A DNA stretch of 64,000 nucleotides. It comes from Zygnema circumcarinatum. Lineage: Eukaryota > Streptophyta > Zygnematophyceae > Zygnematales > Zygnemataceae. Of this stretch, positions 24,236 through 36,707 are shown in pieces. The translations under genes and the position numbers were made by a program. The notes beneath the pieces were generated by a model. It did not search any database. It saw nothing but the letters and a program-made list of their open reading frames with translations, and was not told where the DNA came from. The stretch spans positions 3,141,358-3,205,357 of the forward strand of contig CM074804.1 in the NCBI GenBank assembly GCA_037447605.1. The letters run 5' to 3'. How positions within the stretch are numbered: the stretch's first letter is position 1; each line of letters opens with the position of its first letter.

Positions 24236-27200
24236 ATGGTGCCAGAGCACGTTGCCTTGAATGAGATTGCTCCGTTGGAAGTGAAAGTGGCGGAGGAGGC
24301 TCAGCAGCAGGCTTTGACCCGGCGACCGCACTACCACCTTCATCCTAACCAAGGTCATGGGCACGTCTCAAAGCACGCAGACGATTCGTGGCGCATCGGA
24401 GGCCCCTCACACTTCCGAGGTGTGAGGCGCCGGCCATGGGGCAAGTGGGCGGCAGAGATTCGAGACCCGCGAAGGTCAGGTTACGTTTCGTTTCTGTGGC
24501 TGTTATTGTTGTGGAACAGTATATCTGAAGGAGTTTATTTGGCCCTCTTGCAATATTTGTTTGTCTAGCTTTACTGTTCTTGCACGTGAACCTTTTGATG
24601 AGCATTCGCGTGGAACGAGATAGGTCATAGGAATGCTTGGGGAGTTTCTTCTTCAGTTATTTGGAGTTCGCAGTGTTTTGAATTTTCTGGCCTTGGAGCG
24701 TGAGTGCAGGCGGGCACGCGTATGGCTTGGCACTTTCGACACCGCAGAGGAAGCAGCTCTTGCTTACGATAGGGCAGCGCAAAGCATGCGTGGTAGCAGG
24801 TGCTATTTCTGCACCTTGCTAGCATGCTATTGGATGAAAGTGAAGATAAAATGAATCTGCGTAAGTTGCGATTTGGCGACTTCAGCAGCAATGACTTCAG
24901 CAGGTGTTAAAATCATCCACGCGTCACAAACGCCCGGCATTGAATTGCAGTGGCTTTTTAGTCGGTTGTTTCCATGAAAGCTAAGGTATCACTGTAGGGT
25001 CTGAGAGCTCATGTGTTATCCGTTCTCCTTTTTGCCAATCTACAGAGCGCGCCTCAATTTTGGACACGACCACGACCTTCACTTGCCAGCTCCTCCTAAG
25101 TCGGCAACAGCTGCCATCAATAAAGGAACCGAGTCCGAAGGCAGCAAGAGTATGCCGGGTGTGCTGTTTTCGTCGTCAGGGGGGCTGTATGCAAGAGGGA
25201 CAGAGGAAGCCTTTCCGTCAATGTCTGCAGGGGGGACAGGGTTTTCGCCGAAGCAGCGCTACTTGTTAGGTCCAGATCATGGACTGTCAATTGCAGCACC
25301 TGGGACATCTTTTTACAGCCCCAGCCCCCTCTCACAGAGCAGCTCTGCCCAGAAGGCCCATGTTGGTCCATCAAGTGTCGTGGCTCCTGGGGTACTGCAT
25401 CACAATCCAGTTCCAGGTGGAGGAGAAGGCACTCCATTGGGAATGAAGCCTTCTCAGACTGCTGCTCCTGCAGGAATCTTAGGTGTTCCAGAAGACAGAG
25501 GGGAGAGAGCACATGCAGTGCTGGAACTGCTTTCTCAGCCACCTCCTCCTCAAGGGGGCTTCCCTACGGCTGCTGTTGCTCAGGATGCAGTGAGGGCAGT
25601 GATGGCTAGCCTTGCACCTCCCTTCTTAGCGGCACAGGGGAGTACGATGCAGGGAGGCCTTGCACTAGCTGTGAAGCAGGAGAGCAGTGAGGGAGCCCCG
25701 AGCAATGGAGAGGGTGGAGGGGCTTTTACAGAGGAGATTGTGAGTGGTGGGTCTCCTATGAACGTGCTGTCTGCAGTCAGGGATTCTGAGAGAGGCTTGG
25801 AGCAGCAGCAAGTGGATCTTGCATTGCCCATGGAGGTGAAGCTAATGGCGGGACACAGGGGTGTTGAGGGCCAGGCAGGCAGCCTGTCCGCTGCTTATGG
25901 TTCCAGTGAGATGAGCAATGCAGAGGCCCCGTCTAGAGGTTGGGAAGGGACATCTGCATCTGCAGTTCAGGAGACAAACCAATACTTGTCAGCTGCTGGT
26001 ATGGCAGTGGAAAGGCTTGGAAGTGGGGGGCAAGGGGCAAGCAGCAGCCCTATTCCTGTGCCTTCGAAGGGCTCCTCCCACCTGGATGAGGGATCTGATT
26101 CACTAATTGAGCTGCCCTCCTCTGCAGCCAGTCTGACTTCTCTCTTAGGGGACACACCAACTTCTATGGGGAACGCTGAAAGGCCGTGGCCTGGACTTGA
26201 TGGGGTTGGAGGGATTAGCAGAGGGCCCAGCGTGCCGTCACTCACGAGAATGGGAATGGAAGCTGCAAGCTCGCTGCAGAGGCAGACAAGAGGGGAAGCA
26301 TTGCAAAATGGCGGTTATCTAGGGGGGACACTAGGCCAGCAGCAACCAAACCGGAGCTATCCGGTACGGGAAAGGGAAAGTAGTGAGCCTGATCGAGCCA
26401 TGGATAGCACTGCAACGGATATGGTGGTAGGGTCACAACCATGGATGGACGATCTTGAAGTCCCTCTGGTATCAAAGGGCAGTCTTGGCAGTCTTGGCAG
26501 GTGAACCCTATTCCACCACCCGATGTTGACCAATCACTCTGCCAATCCGAGGGGCTTACCTTTAGCCACTCAAGTGGTCATCCAGCTTTGGGGTGAAGGA
26601 GATTTTATATTTGTTTTTGGATGACAGTTATTGTGATAGAAACTGCGATCCGTGTCAACAAATTGATTTTGTTAGTAGCAAATCCTCGAAATGGCTTGGT
26701 GTCTTCATTAGCCAAATTGAGTTTGAACGTAGATGGCAACGGTTCTTGGAGTTGCGTGCGAATATAGCTATTGCTGTACGCCTACAGGGCTGGGTTATCT
26801 AGGTTTGCATTTGAGCTGAGCATCATAAAGGCAGATTCTTAGAGGATCGGCATATATGTAGCAAGTAAGAAAGCTGGGGTAACTAGAGAAAGCAAGCTTC
26901 AATACTTTTGCATTTTTCTAACGGGAGAAATGGTTGGGATTTTTGCAGATCATCCTTGGGTTGGGATCTGTCCTTTGACATGAGCATCTCTCCCAGTGGA
27001 GCGCGAGGCCTTGGTTCGTCAGAGGGGTTTGACTGCTTCGATGGCTACATCATCGGTAGCTACGAACAGGATCCATTCGTCCAGGCACCCATGAGCATTG
27101 ACGATTTGAGTGGGAAATTCTACAAGGCTGAAATACCATTTTCGGATAATGCGACAGAACCGCTGGGTATGAACATCTTGAATGAGGGGTCATCTCCATC

Positions 27201-27438
27201 CAACTCACCGAGCCTGCTGACCTCACGGCTGGGGAGTGGGAACAGCAGCAGTAGTAAGCCTATACAGATTCGGGTGAAGAAGGAAGGACACAGGTTCGAG
27301 AAGGAGCTCACTGACAGCCTTTTCAGCGATGGTCATTTCTTGGTGGGCTCTATCAGTGCTCCGGGTTCTCGAACTGGCAGTCCCAAGGGTTCCCCTACAG
27401 GAAGCTTGAAAGACTACGGGTTTGGCTGGCCTCCTTGA
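24236..27438 (+). CDS. AP2/ERF transcription factor (ERF-type, long)
   Basis: Exons 24236-24474, 24710-24799, 25046-26500 and 26949-27438 join in phase to 757 residues plus stop. A single AP2 DNA-binding domain spans residues about 60-120: [20 protein letters not shown], then [19 protein letters not shown], then ARLNFGH. Ala and Asp at the two diagnostic positions (WAAEIR, GTFDT) place it in the ERF rather than the DREB group, so a GCC-box target is expected from family knowledge. Two introns interrupt the domain, which is unusual because most plant ERF genes have no intron in the AP2 region. The 620-residue tail is Ser/Gly/Gln-rich and probably disordered, ending in a Ser/Gly/Pro repeat-like stretch. 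Met at 24236 is the first ATG in frame. Confidence 0.88.
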
Positions 27439-28688
27439 GCTCTCAGGTTGCTCACATTATCCCAAGTAGAGCCACGTGTAGGCATCACGAGGACCGTTCA
27501 ATTGGATTGAAACTGCAAGCCAACTTTGGCAGGGCTGTGGCTGACAGGGTTGCCCACTAATTGGTTGGGTTTGTCCTCCTTTTTCCTTTCTTCGGGACTG
27601 ACAGGCCCCTAAAGACTAGGTGATTCTGTTGCGTTCCTTGGACAAGGCACAAGCCACAGGGTGGGTTATATTATGTGAGGCGCTGTAGGTACACCTACAC
27701 GCAGGCAGCGCATTGCTCGTAGGGGGACTACGTAGTATTCTTCCTATGCCTCCTCCTATGTAACCTGGACTTAGCCTCAGGAATGTATATCTACAAGATT
27801 TGTCTTTTTCTCTGTAGACCATGGCTCTAAAGTCCGCAGGGTGTACAAAAAGTGTTGCTAAAGCTGCTCTATTGTGAAGAGGAGTCTAATGGTACAAATA
27901 TTCATATGTTGTTTCCAAACCAAATTAGCAAAGAAAGTGGTCCGTGAAGGGAAGTCCCCGGTTACTGTTTGGACCTTTTCAAAGATGCATGTCTCCAAGA
28001 CGTCTCACTGCAAGTCAAACCTCCAGAAAATCTCTGTTGCAATTATCTCCGTGTGCTGGTCCATTATTTCATCTCTGGCGCGTTTCTTAAAATACCCCTT
28101 TTCACGCCTTACGTCTGGGCTCATTGTTGCAACGTAGGGGTGGCAGTGACCCGAATGCCAAAATCTTAGTGTGACTTAAACCGGTCATGCGGGCCGTAAT
28201 TAAAAGTAACTGATGCAAGTTGAGTCGATTGATGACTGTTTACCAAGAGCAGTGTGGCACATCAATCGAATTGCATACGTGGCAAACCTTGATCGGTTTC
28301 CACTTAACTCGACCGGAGTCGTTGCGATTTGGTTGCTGCGCTGCTGCAGATCTCGAACAAAAGTGCCAAAATACACATGTCAAACGGGTGACAGGTGAGG
28401 GCTCTTTCATGAGAAGACGAAGGTCAAATACTGCTGCTCCCCTTTCAGATTTATGTACAAATACCACCTGGGACAATTCTATACATGAATAACCACCTGA
28501 GTGGACATAAATGCTCTTCAAAAATAAGTCGATTGAACTAATTCCTAAGTATCCTGCAGTATCCAATCCAATTTCAAATATCCGCCAAAACATTTCTGTC
28601 CTTTCTTACCACAGCGTGCGAGAAGCTGTGGGCATAAGGAGAATATTTCAAACCAGTGCCGATTTCAACACTAACGCTTTCAAAGCTT
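27439..28688. other. Convergent intergenic region ERF / ClpS
   Basis: 3' flanks of the ERF (+) and ClpS (-) genes. I see no gene, RNA or repeat I can support. Confidence 0.5.
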
Positions 28689-29926
28689 TTAACATTTACC
28701 ACTGGCAGGCTCTATTGAGCTAATCAGACCGTTTGTGCGCAGCTGTGTGCAGTGATCCTCGGCATCTTCCTGAGAGCAAATGATGACGCACGCCATCCCA
28801 TTCACATGGGCCTCCTGCATGATGTTGACCGCCTGGTCGACCGTCATGCCAGGGATAACCTTCATAAGGACTTGCACCACATACTCGCGACGATTGAAGT
28901 TGTCGTTGTGGAGAAGCACGCGATAAGGTGGTGACATTTTCTTCTTCCGCCTGCAAATCCAGGCCAGCCAATTTGACGTCAATCATCTTTCGGAAGCAAA
29001 GTTGCCGTTCCACCTTAGCTTACCAGTTCACAAGAGTGCTCATATTCCTCTGCGTTTCATCATCTGCATAATGCTGGCGAAGTAGACCGATTATATTCTC
29101 GCTACATCTCAACTTGTGCATCAAATTTCGACGCTCTTACATACTGAATGTCACCATAGCACGAGGTGGGCTTACATTTCCCCGAGAAGGAGCAGCAACA
29201 AAGGGAAGGTACCAGCATTTGGGAGAGCGATTATTGTCAAAACAAATCAACCGCAATCTAAGAGGAGATATGACACTTCCATAGCTTTTTCTCGCTTACT
29301 TTATGTCAAATTCAGACTCCCGACCAGGAGTTCCCCTTTCAATTGTTGGCTTGTCTAGAACGCCGCCACCTAAGCCTCCAGGCAGAGTGGCTGCCAGAAT
29401 AACATAGTTACTTCTTCTGCATTCGATGCTGATAGCCACCATAGTTGCAGACGTTTTCCTGGCTGAGAAAAGTAGTGGGGAAAGATTGGACCACATTCAT
29501 CAGCGACACTGGGCATACGCTTTCACACAGATATCCTCTCTTCTGATATCCGCATTTCTCGGAGAACGCAAAAGACAGATCAATCACGGCATGTATGCAA
29601 CATCTGCAGGAAAGGTTTGAACGTATCCATCCTATCCAGATTTCTTGAAAGATTAATCATGCATTATCCCGCAAATCATGTGCTTGCGCTTAGGTGAACC
29701 AGCGGTCCATGCAATCATATAATTGAAAGGAAAAATGCACAAAAAGAATGCAACGGGCCTAAAAACAAACTCAAAGGAAGAGCTTACTCGCCAGTTTCAC
29801 AAACTGAACACTATTTCCTTGCTGCTGATGCAGCATCCTGCTTCCCGGAAAGCATCGCCCGGAGGTGGGCCTGGAGCCGTCGAGCGCCTTCAAGAGAGGA
29901 GATTTGACAACAAGCTTGCTTTCCAT
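28689..29926 (-). CDS. CLPS1: Plastid ClpS (N-end-rule adaptor of Clp protease)
   Basis: Exons 29926-29788, 29462-29300 and 28950-28689 join in phase to 187 residues plus stop. An N-terminal extension of roughly 80 residues, rich in Ser/Lys/Arg, is consistent with a plastid transit peptide. The conserved plant block GGGVLDKPTIERGTPGRESE follows, then the ClpS fold: PYRVLLHNDNFNRREYVVQV, LMKVIPGMTVDQAVNIM, EAHVNGMACVIICSQEDAE. The protein closes with SSIEPASGKC. ClpS binds destabilising N-terminal residues through a pocket including the DNFN region and delivers substrates to the ClpC chaperone of the plastid Clp protease. It is head-to-head with the DUF151 gene, with 350 bp between start codons. 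Confidence 0.95.
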
Positions 29927-29969
29927 CTTATTGACCTCGCAGCTGTCAAAAAGGTCAATGCGAAGAAGA

Positions 29970-30000
<31 letters not shown>

Positions 30001-30276
30001 TGAGAGAGAGAGGGGAAGGAGAGGAGAGACGAAGCTATTGCATGCGGAAGGAACGGCGCAGATTCTTTGAAAGCTTCTATGGCTGCCAGTGGAAGCTGAG
30101 GGCGCCACGTGGCGCGAGTTTGAGACGGAGGCGCGTGTTCAAGGCAGGGGGGCCCGCGCCGTACGGCGGCGCAAAATATCGTTTGGGGGCCGAATAATGA
30201 AATGGGTACAAACGGGGCGTAAAGCGGGAGTGACAGCAAACCTGGTTTGCAGGTTGCGAACTTAACGGCGGAAGTC
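29927..30276. promoter_or_regulatory. Bidirectional promoter ClpS / DUF151
   Basis: 350 bp lie between divergent start codons. The region contains a (GA)n tract (29968-30012) and a GCCGTACGGCG palindrome near 30160. Such a short shared region suggests co-regulation of the two genes. Confidence 0.6.
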
Positions 30277-33268
30277 ATGAGCGCTGCAGGAGGAGCGCAG
30301 CCATGGCTTTTGGCAGCTCCCTCGTCCCCTGCTCGTCTTGTTTCTACTTCTTCGGCGACTGCTCGACGGATTGTTTTTTATGAGCGCTCAATTGGCAGCA
30401 GAGGAAGGAATTGTGAAAGCAGGGAAAGGCGGAAAGGAGGATCATGGAGGTGGTGCAGCACAAATGTTACACATAAATGCTGTAAAAGCACGGTTGTCGG
30501 GGAATGTTGGCTTGCATATTATCGCTCTGCGTGCTTGAGTCCGTCTGCTGTTCAGTTTGGGAACCGGCGAGCTGGCGACGTTGCTGAAAAGAGCTTTATC
30601 TTGCAAGATGGCTGGGCTTGGCGGAGACGAGGGATTATGAAGGAGGGGCTGGAGGAGACACGACATTGTGTTTCACGGCGCGAATGGAAGCGGAGCAAGT
30701 GCGTTTCAGAGCCGTCTGAAAAAGGGGAGTGTTGTTCTGAAGGAGATGTGGCAGCTGGAGGAAGTCCATCATGGGGAGAATTATCTTCTTCAGACTCTCA
30801 TTCGCATCCAATGGAGCGGAGGAGGCTGCTGATAACTTCAATCGCTATCATGGCTGGAGTAATGTCTGATAGCAGGAATGCCTTTGCAGGTGAGACTCGT
30901 CCACTGCAGGCAGTGAGAGGGACTAGGAAGGCGGTGAGGTATGCCCTTTACTAGATATGAGAGACTTATGCGAAACAGTTTGTATGTGACGAATTTTGCC
31001 ACCTTTGCAGAATAGGGAAGGGGTTGAAGTGCTCAAGTATGTCAGTATGACTTACCGTCCTCGCAAAATTTTCCGATTTTTCTTCAGCTTACAGAGCTTT
31101 CTAAATCGTGTTCGACGATGATATTTGTGCGGTGTTCAATTTTCCATACCTGCGCCTCAATTGCCCATTTGAAAGCTTCGTGGAGTGAGTTTTATGTCTT
31201 TGGGATGATGCAACGAGGATTCCGGACAACTTTCTCCAATACTCTACGCACGCTTTCTGAGCATGTGCACGTTGCATTAATGAATCTGTTTGTTACCTGT
31301 CAGGAATTGGAATGAAATGTTGTAGTGGCGGTCTCACCGCCAACATAAGAAGGCCGAGGATACCATATACACAAGTAAACCTGAAAGAGTTGGATCCATC
31401 ATCATTAGTACCCGATGACTAAAGGATAGATGAGCGTGAGGGCGATGGGGTTAGAACCTGTCTAGCCTAATCTAGTCTCTAGCTTTAGACCTTAACCTCG
31501 TCCATAAGCATTGACATTGTCGTCTTTCATTGCTTGAGTACAAAACCATGTTCAGAAGTAATTCAGATTCTCAGGGATTGTGGGACTTGGGCGTTGCGTC
31601 CATTTTCTGTTTCAACTATATTCTCTGTTTCCTGAACCACGTCCTTCCGGAACTGTCATTGAACACTGCATGTCGCAAACTTCAAAATCAGCAGCTTCTC
31701 TTAAATTTACCCCCAGCTTAGGTTGATACAACTCAATTCGCCTGACAACTTAGTACTGCATGCATGCCCCTCCATTTCTCCCCCACCCACCTCCTTTTTC
31801 GGGTCTCTTTTCATCTCCTTACTGTCCATTTCCTTTGTTGGCATTGGCATGTCCGATTTTGCAGTCGTTCGACTGGTCTACTAGGTGAATTCTGCTGGCA
31901 GGGTAGTCGCCTTATTGCCTTCGACTGGTGATTACCTGCTGTCTTGCAGAAAATACAGCGGCCATTGACGATTTACCCCTAGTGATTCCGGAGGAGACGT
32001 TTCCGGAGGAGACGTTTCCGGAAGAGACGTTTCCGGAAGAGACGTTTCCGGAGATAGATTCTATGCCGAGTAATGATGTTTTTGCCATTGAAGAAATTGG
32101 CGAAGAAGATGAGGTCTTTGGTTTTGATGGTCTCGGCCATCATGGAGAGGATTATGCGGCTAGCCGAGTTGTGGCACTTGCGCAGTCTGGCGAGGGAGCG
32201 GTGTTATTCTTGGGGTGTGTGTTCCTGTCAATAATACTTCAACTAAGGATTAAATTGGCAAAAAGTAAATTGCAAATTATGGCTGGAATAGTCATATTTT
32301 TCCGTAAGCTTAGGAGACTTCTGCTCAGTATGCATTGTTGCATGTCTTTTATTTGCGCAGAGTGGATGGTTATGAGCTACCCATGCGGATGGTGGTTGGA
32401 GCTGCAGAGGCTATGGCCGTCCTCACAGCTGCTCAAGAGCGAAAATCACGGCGGCCTGTGACACATGAAGCGTGGGGTTTGACTTTGGAGGCTGTTGGCT
32501 GGCAGGTGAGTGGAACTGAACCCGCATTCCAGGATAGATCCAACCTTCATAGTGAAAGCCAGGAAAGCCATGACCATATAATGCCGAGAAAGATTTCAAT
32601 ATGGCAAGTCAGCAATTTATCTGCTAATAGTCTCAAGAGAAACTCGACGCTTTGAAATCTAGGCAAAATTTTGACATTATCTTCCAGTTTGGTCCTTTTT
32701 CATTTATGGATAGGTTGGAACACCTGTTGAACTGTGTTTTTTTGTTGCCTTTTGGTGATTTCGGATTCCTTGTTAGCTTTCGTTTTGGATCTGTTCAACA
32801 CCACTTAGCTTTTTCCGGCGACTTGCCTGCAATCGTCCTTTCCTTAAACCACGTTTCAACGCCTCCCTCGCGCGTCAAGGATCAGTGCAGACGTCAGATC
32901 CCTAGGGCGCCCGGAATCATGACAGGTTCAATTCACGCCGTTTGTTTCCCCTTTCGCCTCTGCAGGTGGCACGTGTAGCCATCACAAGCATAGACAACGA
33001 TGTCTACTATTGCCGAGTCATCCTCGGAGATGCCAACTCCTCTCTGCAGAAGCCACGGCCAGTGCTCCGCAGTGTGGACGTGCGTCCCTCCGACGGCATC
33101 GCTCTGGCCCTCCGCTGCAAGGCGCCTCTGTTCGTTTCCAGGCAGGTGGCGGAGTCAGTGCTCCTCAAAGGGCAGGGCAAGAAGCCAAAAGGCGACCTCA
33201 AAGTGGACCCTCTCGACAGGCCCGGGCTGCAGGCCCGCCAGCCTCATGACCTCAGCAATTATATTTGA
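30277..33268 (+). CDS. DUF151 (bifunctional nuclease family) protein, probably plastid/thylakoid-targeted
   Basis: Exons 30277-30889, 31950-32214, 32361-32505 and 32966-33268 join in phase to 441 residues plus stop. The C-terminal 170 residues are a DUF151 domain: SGEGAVLFLG, GYELPMRMVVGAAEAMAVL, RRPVTHEAW, VARVAITSIDNDVYYCRVIL, VDVRPSDGIALALRCKAPLF. In plants this domain occurs in BBD1-type proteins reported to have nuclease activity, but no UVR motif follows here. The first exon encodes about 180 poorly conserved residues, then MERRRLLITSIAIMAGVMSD and an AxA-type site (NAFA) exactly at the exon junction. This resembles a bipartite transit peptide with a Tat-like lumen signal, so lumen targeting is an inference. 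Four PEETF pentapeptide repeats follow the proposed cleavage site. Confidence 0.8.
31989..32051 (+). repeat. 15-bp coding tandem repeat (PEETF x4)
   Basis: Four near-identical copies of CCGGAGGAGACGTTT lie in frame in exon 2 of the DUF151 gene and encode an acidic pentapeptide repeat. Copies differ only by synonymous GAG/GAA changes. Confidence 0.9.
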
Positions 33269-34328
33269 ACGCTTGGGAGCCCAGTCGCAAGGGCTCCCCA
33301 TCGTTTTGAATCCTTTAGTGTAGCGCAGCGGAAGGTTGCCTTCAATGGTTCAAGTGCTCGTTCAATTGTCTACCAAGGGGTTCTCCCTGTGGTATGATCC
33401 GGTGTGTACAGCTCCATGACCAATCCAAGGGTCAAAGGTTTTCCTTTGTACATATTGCTTCCCATTGTTTTTGTAGTGTATATCTTGTAAGGCTTCACTG
33501 CTCGCACATATTAATCCGATTTCTTCGTCTTGAACCATGACACCGAAAGGCTAACCTCTATTTGTGAATAGTTGTCAATGAGAGCCTTGGCAGAACTTCA
33601 ACATGGGATCATTCATTTGCAGTAAAATGTGCTCCTTGCCAGCAGCTGTTTGTTTTTTCTGCTTGTGCTGAGCACCATACCATATAATGCTGTCAGCAAA
33701 AAATTTAAGACTACGGTTTGCCGAACGCTAGTGTTACAAGTACCAGAGGCTACGCCTCACTTCTAAAGACTAGTCAGACAAGCCAGAACAGGATATACCC
33801 AAGCTACAAGAACTGCGCCAACCACAGCCCCCCCCAGTGGCCTCTCATGAAACATTGAAAACTGAAACGATGAATTGCGCTATGACTACACCCTGATCCA
33901 TTTCCTCCTGTCTTTTCTCATCAAAAGTTTACAGAGCAATGTGCGGATCAATGAAATAGTCCTACTGATTTTATCACCCAATATTAGGACCTAAAACACA
34001 GACAACTATGTAGAACACAATATGATCCTCGCAGTTCCACTACGTCGAATACAGACCAAAATCAGAAGCATTGAGCTTCACTAAAATAACATTCACAGGT
34101 TTTACAAAAGAAGCTTTGCGTGATTTCGGTAGTGCTTTCAAGTGGAATGGTCAGACTCCGTATCCTTTGTCTCACCATGAAACGAGCGGCAGACACACTG
34201 AATTGACCCTTCTATTTAGGAGAGCCTCATCTGAGCGAGTTCCATTCAGGCAGAGTCCGTGGTTGTGCATACAATGGGTTCCGGAAGCCCCTCCAAGACT
34301 GGAATGGAGCCTTGGTTGCAGCCCCAGG
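33269..34328. other. Convergent intergenic region DUF151 / trihelix
   Basis: 3' flanks of both genes. No gene or repeat seen. Confidence 0.5.
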
Positions 34329-35453
34329 TCACTCCTGCATAAGCTTACTTTTCAAAACCTCCAACAGCTGATCCATTTTCTCTGATCTCGACTCTTCCCG
34401 TAACCGTCGTTGCTCGTCCCTCATTCGCCATTCAGCCTCACGCATTGCCCGTTGTTGCTCCAACCTAACCATGGCATCCCTGAACTCAGCTTCTCGAGCC
34501 CTTCTTTCTGCTTCTCTATGTTCCACAGCCTCGCGCCACTCCACCTCCAGCCATTGCTGATGCTTGAAAAAGTCTTCCAGCACTTCTTGAACGCTGCCAG
34601 ACCGTGGCTTATCTCCTGCAAACTTCTGCCTTTCCTTCTCAACCCGCCTGGCCCGCTTCCTGAGGGCTCTATCCTCTTCACTCTCATCGTCATCATCGTC
34701 GTCATCGTTGTCCGATTCATCATCCCCCAACTTTTGCCCATTCGATAAAGACTTACGACCCCGCTTCTCTTTCCTCTTCAAAAGACCTCTCTCTGACTCT
34801 AGCAAGAGTGGGTCCATGTCTTTAGCTCTCTGCTTAAAAATTGCGTCAAGCTCATCGAAAAACGGACACTGACGACCAGTCTCCGCTTCAGAAGTCTCTT
34901 TACCCTGCACGCAAATTCCATTGGCTTGTCACTAAACTGTGGAATTGCATAGTTGAGGTGGAATTAACAAAGCCGTCCTATTAATGGCTCCGGTGTACTT
35001 ACTGCCGTACCAGCCAAACACAAAAGCTCTCGAACATATTTTCGACCTTCAAACGCTGCCAACAAGAAAAGCTGCATAATGGGATCCTTTAAGTAAGAAA
35101 ACTATCAAATGCCATGCGATTTGGGTTAAACACTTTACCTTGTAGTATTTCACGAGGTTTTTCCACTTGCATTTGCACTGCTCTGCACTCCGATTGCAGT
35201 TGTGCTCCTTCATTTTTCTGCTAATGAGCTCCCACAAGGTCTTGTTCCGTTTCGTCTGCACGAAGTCCTTTTCCAACTCCGCTCTGATCTCTATCAACTT
35301 CTTTGTCTCGTTGTAGCCCCACTGCGGCTGCTGCTTGTCCGCATCTCGCTTAAGAACTATTGCCATGTTCTGCGCATCCCCGCTTCCATTTCCTCCGCCA
35401 GCTGACATCAATGTCATGCCTTGCTGCAAAGCGAAAGGCGAGAGCTCCGCCAT
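34329..35453 (-). CDS. Trihelix transcription factor, GT-3-like
   Basis: Exons 35453-35139 and 34904-34329 join in phase to 296 residues plus stop. Residues about 40-105 form the trihelix (Myb/SANT-like) DNA-binding domain, with its regularly spaced tryptophans: QWGYNETKKLIEIRAELEKD, KTLWELISRKMKEH, CKCKWKNLVKYYK. The downstream block RQCPFFDELDAIFKQRAKDM matches the conserved helix of GT-3-type factors. It is followed by an acidic run (DDESDNDDDDDDDESEED), basic RKRARR, and a long amphipathic helix rich in Glu/Arg that should dimerise as a coiled coil. Family members bind GT elements in light- and stress-regulated promoters; the targets here are unknown. Confidence 0.88.
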
Positions 35454-36707
35454 GATAGCTGCTGCCTTTATTCACTGCTTAAATGCTAACAAACGTATGT
35501 AAGATACCCAAGTGTTGCATCAGACGGACAAGTATGGCTGACTCTATAGGGGAATCTAACCAGAAGAGCCGCGAAGGAATTCATCGAGCAGTAATACAAA
35601 TTTAAATCCTTATTTCCTTTTTATGAGGAAAACAGAATATTCCCGTGGCAGCCGCCCTTCCACAGCATGTTATGTCAACTTGGGCTGACGCCAAAAGACG
35701 GAACTAGCTTTCATCACAGCATCGCACAAGTACCGAGTGAGAGAGGCCGCGCTCAGAGCCATGCCACAGCAGGGAGGGGGGAGGGGGGAATGTAGAGTCG
35801 GTCGGTCATGAAGAGGCGGCGTGATGTTGCATGGACGATGATGCGTGGACGATGATGCAGAGGGCGGCGTGATGTTGTGAGGAAGATGATGCGGAGGGCG
35901 GCGTGATGTTGTGAGGAAGATGATGCAGAGGCGCGCGACGTCAACGAGGGGCCGCATTGGGGAGCGAACCTGCGCCTCCGATGAGACATGGCATTGAGGA
36001 ATATTCGCCGTTGGATCGGAGCCCATACGTTCAACACTCTGTTCTGCGCCGTTGGATGGTGCGCGTGGGAAGGCGCACATCCAACGCTGGACCGTGCACG
36101 AGCCATGGCGCGCTTGCTCTCCTGACTACCGAGGTGTGCGCGTGCCATGTTTCGGGCACAGGCCTGTGCGCCACCCCCCCCCGCCTTCGGGCTCGCTAGT
36201 ACATTGCTTTTCACACCCAAGCTCAAAAACTCTTCGGTTGAGGGGTGACTTGGGAACATCAGCAAACCTGAAAACTTTGGCAATTAGAGTTGAAAGATTA
36301 TACAGGGGGCAAGACAGCGATGGAAGGAGCATCCAACAAAGAAGGCCATACAGTCGCCACGCTCAATCAATAATGTTGTGATGATGATGTTTATTTTAGC
36401 CCGATAAAAAGAATACGTGAACGACGGGCGGATCATTGTCAGCAACAGGAGGTCGGACATATCTTATACTTATTTAAACCGCTGCCATATGCTCTCCTAT
36501 TTCTATAAAGCGAATCGATGTCCACCACTACGCCTTATTACTATTCGTCCATGAGCTCCTGAAACATGTACTTCAGAAACTCATCTTTATAGAACAACAG
36601 CAGAGCCACTTGTTAATCGATCACACAAACTTCCTTCAGAATTTCTCCACTCTCTGCAGGGTACGATCGAAACGAAACCTGCGACAGAAAGCGTCCACGT
36701 CCCCACG
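35454..36707. other. Intergenic region with satellite-like repeats
   Basis: 5' flank of the trihelix gene and 3' flank of the HIR gene. It contains imperfect tandem repeats at 35815-35935. No gene is supported. Confidence 0.5.
35815..35935 (+). repeat. Imperfect tandem repeat, about 34-bp unit
   Basis: GGCGGCGTGATGTT recurs at about 35815, 35863 and 35897, followed each time by GATGATGC-rich sequence; two units are nearly identical. Confidence 0.75.

Noticed and set aside
23651-24364. A 237-residue minus-strand frame
   Set aside because: It covers the ERF promoter and first exon in antisense, with Leu/Pro runs that simply complement the G-rich leader.
30878-30960. Extension of DUF151 exon 1 to a later donor near 30938
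   Set aside because: Only the donor at 30890 keeps phase with the exon at 31950.
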